From Nageia nagi (Eukaryota; Pinophyta): a stretch of 64,000 nt of DNA. The notes below the pieces were generated by a model. The model was not told the DNA's origin, did no database searches, and saw nothing but the letters and a program-made list of their open reading frames with translations. The position numbers and the translations under genes were made by a program. The stretch lies in contig JBITNC010000001.1 of assembly GCA_050084985.1 (NCBI GenBank), positions 27,094,001 to 27,158,000 of the forward strand. The letters run 5' to 3'. How positions within the stretch are numbered: position 1 is the stretch's first letter; each line of letters opens with the position of its first letter. This document shows, piece by piece, positions 56,709 through 64,000 of the stretch.

Positions 56709-58008
56709 ATTAATATGACATTGATAGTGTGATAAAGGGTAGAAATACTCTATGATACATTCCTTTGCAAGTGTGTGGTAGATTTGATAGCTAGTATCAA
56801 TGTCTATTTTTGTATTCATGCCCCACTATTAATGCTTATGTGAGAACTAGTGTTAAGATTATTTATGTCATTGGTGAAGAAATAAGATTTTCTTGGTTGT
56901 AATATGCATAGGTGACTTGAAATGACCTTTTTAATTGATACATATCTTATTTTTGATGTAAGAACAAGTTAGGAACATGTTAAGAACATGTCAAAAATGA
57001 CATGAACCTTAAATCAAAATGTTCATTCGTTAGTACAAGAACCTTATGCTCATATATATGTTAGCCATACATTAAATTTTAAAATATGTACATTTGAAGG
57101 GAGAGGAATGCAAAGGCTAATTTTCATAAATGGTGACTAATGTAAGTGTTTGCGTTGAAGAGAGAATGCATGGATGTGGGTGCTAACATTAGCATTAGGA
57201 TATTTTGGAGGAAAGACTTCCAAACTTGCTTGAGTGGTGTAATTTACAATGAGAGAGTTAATGTTTACAATATTTAATGCTTTATGATAAGGAATAGAAA
57301 CTTTTAATGATTGTATCATAAAATGTATCCTAATTTCAAATTTAAATAGGGTAATTAGGTTTTTCATTTTTATTTGCACTATTTAGAGTTTGTGGTCTAG
57401 TTTAGGAGATGAGAGTGAGTGTAGTTGAAGGATATCAAACCCTATAGGTAAGGTAGAAATTATTTTTTAGTTTAGTTTTGCTAGTTATTTAACCTCATTT
57501 TCTAATTTAATTTGGTTTTCCAATGTGTATCAATGAGGATATCGGATCAAGAGAACCATCAAAGGTATTTTCTCTACCACAATTGCATATCAAAATATGA
57601 GGTAGGATTCTATGGCATTTTGTTTCTATTTTTATTAGAAATTTTATGAATTTTGGTAGGGTTTTTGTCAAATTCATATGGTTGATACAAGGGCTTCAAA
57701 ATTTTCACATGAAATCATTGTGAATAAGAACAATAGGTTATTTTTCTTAAATTTTGCTAGGTTTTCTTAGTTTCCCACAAGTTTTGTGGGGAAAGGCTCA
57801 AGGAAGATTCACAAGGATGATGGTGTAGGCATTGTTGTTAGGTTAACAACTAGGTCATAGGCTTAGGATGGTGACATGTACATGCTCATGAAATAATTTT
57901 TTATATTTCATTTGTAAATAGAACTTTTATTTTGTATTTTACAAAATAAAAGAAATAAAATATTGATGCATACCTTTGTATTTGTTGTTGTAGTGTCATT
58001 AATTTTTT
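56709..58008. other. Unassigned stretch before the PMD pseudogene
   Basis: AT-rich with no supported coding frame. It may hold the 5' flank or introns of the captured PMD gene. Confidence 0.35.
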
Positions 58009-59458
58009 ATGGAGTCAAATCCAATGTTGAAGAGTTGGAAAAGAACCTAAATTTGGCATGATAGTTTGGTTGATGAGGAGTTGGAGTTGTTAAATCATGT
58101 TAGCATGGCATATCTACTCAAGGCCCCTTTTATTCAAGTTGATTAAGATTTATTTACAATGCTCATTGAGAGGTGGTCATAAATTACAAATACTTTCCAA
58201 TTACCTATTGGAGAGATCACCAATGTATTTAAGGACATATATAGGATTCTATGAGTACCTGTGAAGGACCATTGAATGTATTGGGAAGAGGGTTTAACCA
58301 TAAAGCAATGTATAGATTTGTTAATATGGCTTATGGTTTCCATGAGGGTAAGAAGGTTTCCTTATTACATCATGCATTAAAAAGAAAGGTAATGAAGCTT
58401 TTATGAGTGCGCTTGATCATGGTTGCCTATATCAACAACATTATGTATCCTAAAAAAACCACAAGGTCTTCCTGCTTGGTTTCATTCATGTTATCTATAA
58501 GATGTACCAAGGTGTCTATTATACATGGGTACCTTATATTATTGTACAAATATAATTTGATCTACATAACTTTGTAATGATCCAAAAAAGTGATAAAATG
58601 ATTACCCATTCTTTTATGCTATAGTGTTGGGCTTATAAGCATATTTGTGTTTATTATCCAAAAGAGCTTACTATAGTAAGGACATCAAATGATGAACCCA
58701 CTTGGTTTGCATTGGTTAGGTATGGAAAGATTATAAGGCTACATCAAAATATGGAGGTGTGGTGAAAAGTTATATATGACCTTGTGTATGGTAAGAACTA
58801 GTTTGAAAGTTTACAAGTTTGGTTTGGTTTAGTTGTGTACTAACATGCTAAATGGTTTGGTTTGGATACATGATGTGATACATAGGTCATATGTAGCCCT
58901 ACCATATTGGCCAAATGATCCAAGAGGAGAGTTGAGTTGGCAAAGGATCCCATGCTATCTCTAAGTAAGAAAAATATTTGTTGAACCATATAAACCTAAG
59001 CATATGATAAGAAAATTTGCTTAAAGATATGGTGTTTCAGTAGTGTGTAAGCTTATGGTAAGGATGGGGAGGCATAGAGCACACAACCCCAAGAAATGTG
59101 AGACTCTATCTAAATGGATATATGAGTGGTAGGCACCATAAGATAATGGCTTAAGGAGAAATACATATGATGAGGGAGAGGATCCATAAGATGGTCCTCC
59201 ATTTGAATAGGCTTACTTATCTTGGTGGGTCAAGGTTAGACCAAAATCACTAGGGATATATACATCAGAGGCTCTTATATAGGTGATCAAGGAGGAAGAG
59301 AAAGAAGAAGGTGATTGTGATGAAAAGGGTAGTTATGGTGAAGAGGAACAATAAACCCATACCAATATTTTTGATGATGATGGAAATGTTGGACCCACAC
59401 ATAATACATAAGGTGGATGGGACCATCCTCGTGAGGCTAATTCAATCTTATAGTCTTA
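58009..59458 (+). pseudogene. Plant mobile domain (PMD, aminotransferase-like) pseudogene
   Basis: From ATG at 58009 a single plus-strand frame, interrupted by stops, reads SMAYLLKAPFIQVD, then LFTMLIERWS, then ITNTFQLPIGEITNVFKDIY and VPVKDH. This is the conserved N-terminal signature of the plant mobile domain found in MAIL/MAIN-type proteins and in some gypsy and Mutator elements. Later blocks include EPTWFALVRYGKIIRL and an acidic tail (EEEKEEGDCDEKG) near 59290-59350. At least two of the early stops fit CAA-to-TAA changes. It lies between the two long direct repeats, antisense to the gag remnant at 60.3-62.3 kb. It is therefore best read as a captured domain of that element (inference). 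Confidence 0.65.
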
Positions 59459-60299
59459 ATAAAATCTTGAGAATGAGCTAAGTATTCATACATTTACCTG
59501 CAAGTTATTTTTTTGACATATTGTATTATACATATATATGCATTTATTTATATCATAGGTCATACAAATCTAGACCAATGCTAGAATTGGGAATTTTGAG
59601 GGGTAAGGGGTCAAATCTTATTTGGTTCACTTGGATTTACAAAGTGTACTCTAAATTTTATATAATCAAGCATGAATTACTAAATAAGCATTGACATGTG
59701 TTTTTTAGAAAAATGTGTTTATTTTGTTTTAAGTGAACATGTTTCTTTATATGGAACATAACTTATTACCTAAAATGACTTAGTAGGCTTATTTGACCTG
59801 AAAACATAAAGATTAGTCACAAAAAGTGTTAATATGCCTAATGCGAGTGTTGGTTTGAAAGATGGAAAATGGTATTGAATGTGGCTTATTTACCCCTAAT
59901 AGATCATCCTCAAGAAGTTTGGAAGAAAAAAAAAATATGTAAGAAAAACCAAGTTAAGCTTACTAAGAGAATTAAAATCATCATCACATACAAGTTCAAG
60001 TTTTTCTTGATAACCCATGTTAAATCCAAAAAAAAAGTGAAAATTCAACATTGGAAAGGGATGTGCAAGGTTAATGAACTATTCATTTTTGTAAAAATCA
60101 AAGAAGGCTAGCATGTGCACTGGTGTTAGTGCTAAAATTGAGGATAAAAAGGTATCACAAAGAAAATAAAAACATAATAAAATGCCCCTAGTGAGAATTG
60201 GATAATAAAAAATGGAATATGGGTCCAATGTTAATGCTAGGAACAAAATAAATAATAACTAAACAAAGAAAACACATGCCTATACTATCATTCAAATCT
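59459..60299. other. Unassigned stretch
   Basis: A Lys-rich plus-strand frame (59869-60111) has no family likeness. No other feature is supported. Confidence 0.35.
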
Positions 60300-62340
60300 A
60301 AATGAAATTAATGATGATAATAACAATAACAATATTTCATACCTTTTTGGTGTGAGGAAGGGAAACTAATTATAAAATTGATGATTAAGTCTTTAGATTT
60401 AGATTTGAAAAAGTTGGGAAAATGATTATTAAAGATTCCCATGTTCTTATTATGCTCATGTTGAGGTCCTTGTAGCTTCTTTTTCTTATCATTTATTTTT
60501 TTATTATCCTTTAAACTCTTCTTATATTTTGGTAATGGAAAGGAAACCTTATTTTGATCAATCAAATCCTAAATATTATGTGGCAATGATATGGAATATT
60601 TGGTTGTATTCTGTTGCTATTGATGATACTCAAAAAATTGATCTGATTTACATTCACTTGGAATTCCTACTGTAAAATATGGTTGACTTTGAGGCTTGGA
60701 TGATTGTACAAGAAACTTTCATTTGATTAAATCCTTCATAACTTCATAAATATATTCATAAATAGGCATGGAATTCATTTTTATAAATATATAGTATTAT
60801 ATATATACTAACTTCTCTTCTATTTCAACCATCTTATCATCTTGCTTTGTAACTGCTACTTGCTTCATTGGTTGTAGTGAATCAACTTTTGGTATTAATG
60901 CATTATCTTTTCTAGGCTTCTTTTTGTACCTTTATTGAGGTTGAGGAGGTGTCTTGTCTCGTATTTATCTCTTTGCCTATTTCCATTGACCATGTGTGAT
61001 ATAGAATTTTTCTTTTTCCACTATAGATTGAAGAAACTTCTCTAATGGCAACTTGCAATATTTAAAAAATTTAGCCTTATATCTTTGTTTAATAGACTCA
61101 ATAAAAGCTATAAGTTTTGTGTCATCATCTATATATACCTGATTTATCATTCTTGTCTAATATTTAATGAAAGATTCAATAGGATGTTCCTCCCTTTACT
61201 TAATATGCATAAAGTCACTGAATGTAACATCTTTAGAAATGTAGATTTGATAGAAGGTTGGAAAGGTTGATTTAAGCTAACCAAAATTCTCAATACCACA
61301 ATGAGATAATCTAGCAAACCATTTAAGAGCATTACCTATTAATGAAAAAGAGAACAAATTTGCATGCAAATATTCATCCATGGTAATTAATGATACCTCA
61401 TTTGAATAAATATACAATTGCAAGCATGGATCATTAGTACCATCATTTTTTGTAAATTTGAGAGCCTTTTTTGTGTTTAATATCTTGGATCTGATTCTCA
61501 TGCATAATGAATTATTGTATTCATTTATTTGGAGCTATGAAGCTTGTAACTTTGCTATTGCTTGGTCAATATTACTAACTCTTTCTTGAAGGTTGTTAAT
61601 ATTTAGTACTTGAAATTCTTCTCTAAAGCTAGTATATCAATATTTTATGGAATAGTTTTGTTGACTTTCTCTTGTGATTTATTTGAATTTTATCCTTCAT
61701 CAAATGTTGGGATTTGTTTATGAGGCCTAGTGAATTCAAAGGATCCACTTTTTGTATCTCTATCATGGATAAGATGTTGCAAAGTATTGCTTACCAACCA
61801 TGAATGGGATACATTGCTTGAGGAAGAAATTCATAAATTTTCTTACTTTGATATTTTAATTCATCTTGAGCTATTAAGGCATAATGAATAGGTTGTTTAT
61901 TTCTTGGTTCAAATATTCATTCTTTGGTCCTATAATCATCTTGAATTTCTAAATCCATCCTTTGTAATATGCAATATTTTGTTATATATCCATATCTTTG
62001 ACCTCAACTATGTATTTTGAATGAAGGAATATTGACTTAATTCTATTATACTCCTCTAACCAATCTGTCTATGGCATGTCCACTTCCTCTAATATGTTTG
62101 CAAATAATCCTAAATGTGAATCAACTGGTATAAGTTTCATGTTATCATGAGGTTTACGTTCTTGATTTCCATGCCATAATATTTGTCTCTTAACAACTTC
62201 TACATCCTCTTGAATGACATCCACTACATAAGCTTTCTCTATGATTGGTAATTTAATGAGAAATTTGATAAAATTATGCTTATTCTCCTTGGAACTTATG
62301 AATTTTTTGAAAGTATCTTCATTACTCAATCATGCAATGA
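60300..62340 (-). pseudogene. gag of a decayed Ty3/gypsy element
   Basis: Minus-strand pieces with many stops include MSNEDTFKKFISSKENKHNF (62329) and LHANLFSFSLIGNALKWFAR (61277-61501; compare the LFPFSLxxxAxxWL capsid motif). Another block, LEKFLQSIVEKEKFYITHGQ near 61000-61070, resembles the gypsy gag region after the capsid. The Lys-rich tail at 60308-60565 may be the nucleic-acid-binding end. No protease or RT follows on the minus strand to the left, so pol has been lost or replaced. Confidence 0.6.
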
Positions 62341-62790
62341 AATCTTCTTCAACTAAAATGGAAGGGATATTCTAATCTATCAATGCTTTAAGCCCTTCAT
62401 AACTAGAATCATTCTTCTGATTCACTATTTTTACTGAGTTGTTTGAGCTTTCTATAGAGATTTCCCTATCTGAAGGATAAATGCATTCATTTGCTAATTA
62501 TCCTTGCAATTCATTGGGTTGATGCTTCTTATTAATTATCTCACTGCATATTTGATCTTGGAAAGCAATATGAATTCTATCAACTTTCGTTCATTTGGGA
62601 GCTTTCATAACTCGAGGGTTAGTATACTAATAAGAAATATTTACATTTTGATTTCTAGTAACATAAAATATTTTTGGAATACTGTGTGTAAATAATACCT
62701 TTAATAGGGTCAACTTTGTATCAAAATTCTAATGTAGTTTCGAGAGCATTTATGTACAACCCTAATTAAGAGAAGGATATGCTATAAAAA
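62341..62790. other. Leader between gag and the right LTR
   Basis: No separate feature is supported; the minus strand should hold the 5' untranslated leader of the gypsy element. Confidence 0.35.
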
Positions 62791-62801
62791 GGAGGGCACC
62801 A
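62791..62801 (-). other. Candidate primer binding site of the decayed gypsy element
   Basis: The minus strand reads TGGTGCCCTCC three bases after a CA-ending LTR border at 62805. TGG at the start fits a tRNA CCA end; the isotype is not assigned. Confidence 0.45.
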
Positions 62802-62804
62802 ATA

Positions 62805-63550
62805 TGTTTTGTTTTGATCTAGCCCTAGGATTATCCTAAGTGAAAACTAATTAACATGTAACATGTACTAATATATTATCCTAGTAATTTAAGTAAGAAT
62901 AAAATATAAAATATGATAGAAATAACAAGAATTGATTTAAATGAATATAGAAATGAAATAACATATTGAATTAAGATAACAAAATAATGAAGCACACACT
63001 AAAGAGATGTGATCAAATGTAAGATAAATACATGTAATTCCTTACCTAGGAAATAATGATTATATGTAGAAAGGAACTTTTGAGGATATGGGACCTTGAT
63101 GTACATAACCCACATAGCATAGAAATAATAAGATCAACATGAAAACTTGTGATAGTGTAGATGCTAGGTACAAAAATGGTAGCACAGGAACACACAATAA
63201 TGTGAATGTTAGGGTTCAATTCAAGTAGATTTTACAACCAAGGATTGAAGCACAATAGAGTATCGATAGGTTGAGCCAACCATATAATTATGGAATATGG
63301 AATGATAGATATGCTTGAGTGATAAAAAGATACCAATCTCAATAGGAGACATTTAGAAACACCTAAATGTTAGGTAAAAACTATCAAGATGAAATCTTGA
63401 TTGCTTTCCTATATGATCATACTTAACTTTATATATGCATGAGATATACATCCATGGACCTAACTTAGAAATAAGAATATCACATGAGATAAGGTTGATA
63501 ATAATTTTACATGATCTAAATTCATGATATATGTGGCTTAACTAGCATAA
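62805..63550 (-). repeat. Right copy of the long direct repeat, probable 5' LTR of a gypsy element
   Basis: On the plus strand it begins TGTTTTGTTTTGATC, next to the primer site. It matches 55033-55690 from about 62918 to 63535. The distal edge near 63550 is uncertain. With the left copy it frames an element of about 8.5 kb. Confidence 0.55.
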
Positions 63551-64000
63551 ACAAGTCAAATGCACACATAAACTTCAAATTACATAACTCGATTTTACTT
63601 AATATGCATTAGTTAGAAATATTGGTAAAGGTATGTTTAGATATTTGAATATTAAGCTAAAACTTTGAAAGAACATTGAGAAACCCTAAATGCATCTAAA
63701 TGGGAAGGGGGATCTCCAAACCTAGGCCTTCTAAGGCACCTAGGTGAGCATGAAGTGAGTATCCTCACTTAAAATGGCATGTGAGACTCCAAGCCCTTGA
63801 TTCATTGAGAATAAACAAATTATGTATGCCTATTTGTGCAAAATCTTTAGTCTATATGCTCTTTGGAAAAATTCAATGGTGGATTCAAATTATGGAAGCA
63901 ATCTTTACATGTTTTCATGTATAAAATTGAGATCTAACATATGAAATCCTTGAAAATCTTAAATGCTTGAAAATGAAGAGATCTTTAAATATCCTTAGAT
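63551..64000. other. Unassigned right edge of the window
   Basis: No gene or repeat boundary recognised. Confidence 0.4.

Noticed and set aside
1-64000. tRNA, rRNA or organelle-derived segments
   Set aside because: No cloverleaf-like gene, conserved rRNA block or plastid/mitochondrial gene was recognised by reading; a tRNAscan or organelle comparison would decide.

Overview
The window looks like intergenic DNA from a large plant genome, probably a gymnosperm or another repeat-bloated seed plant (inference). The evidence is very AT-rich sequence, dense nested LTR retrotransposons of Ty3/gypsy and Ty1/copia type, L1-like LINEs, a CACTA element, and only one clearly intact host gene. No bacterial operons, CRISPR arrays, tRNA or rRNA genes were seen. 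Coordinates of degraded elements are by eye and approximate; element ends quoted with target-site duplications (TSDs) are exact.

Layout. 0.5-1.4 kb: a miniature LTR element (TRIM-like) with 266-bp LTRs and TSD, just upstream of a GC-richer exon-like piece. 2.8-3.5 kb: a second, decayed miniature LTR pair. 4.2-4.75 kb: a 21-bp minisatellite open on both strands. 5.1-6.4 kb: copia and gypsy reverse transcriptase (RT) remnants. 9.36-9.70 kb, minus strand: an intact DUF962/Mpo1-like membrane protein gene, with a candidate 2.1-kb 5'UTR intron and a TATA box near 11.93 kb. 12.6-13.2 kb: a Mutator-like MITE. 15.0-15.6 kb: two tandem arrays. 17.15-20.84 kb: a minus-strand LINE split by a 1370-bp CACTA element. 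21.8-44.0 kb: a plus-strand LINE of the same family, split by a 19.6-kb nest of two LTR retrotransposons.

The nest is the centrepiece. The outer element (23700-43330, TSD GGATG) is a Tat-lineage-like Ty3/gypsy element of about 12.9 kb without its insertion. Its order is gag, protease, an extra archaeal-type RNase H, RT, a catalytically degenerate retroviral RNase H, integrase, then a 3.5-kb sense accessory reading frame of unknown function (globular part, basic nuclear-localisation-like stretch, Pro/Ser linker, coiled coil, C-terminal domain). The extra RNase H lies between protease and RT, not between RNase H and integrase as in classical Tat elements. A younger relative (30738-37485, TSD TTACC, minus strand) sits inside its integrase region. 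This inner copy has lost protease, the extra RNase H and the accessory frame, apparently by two microhomology-flanked deletions, yet keeps an uninterrupted 878-codon RT-to-integrase frame. Its LTRs are only about 1-1.5% different, so it seems to have been mobilised in trans.

44.4-52.6 kb: a minus-strand Ty1/copia element with both LTRs, an initiator-Met-type primer binding site, decayed gag-pol and an unusually long leader with a 42-bp tandem array. 52.7-64 kb: an orphan accessory-type frame and a decayed minus-strand gypsy element (gag at 60.3-62.3 kb, repeats at 55.0 and 62.9 kb) carrying an antisense plant-mobile-domain (PMD) pseudogene. Insertion order in the middle is LINE, then outer element, then inner element, which matches the relative divergence of the LTR pairs.
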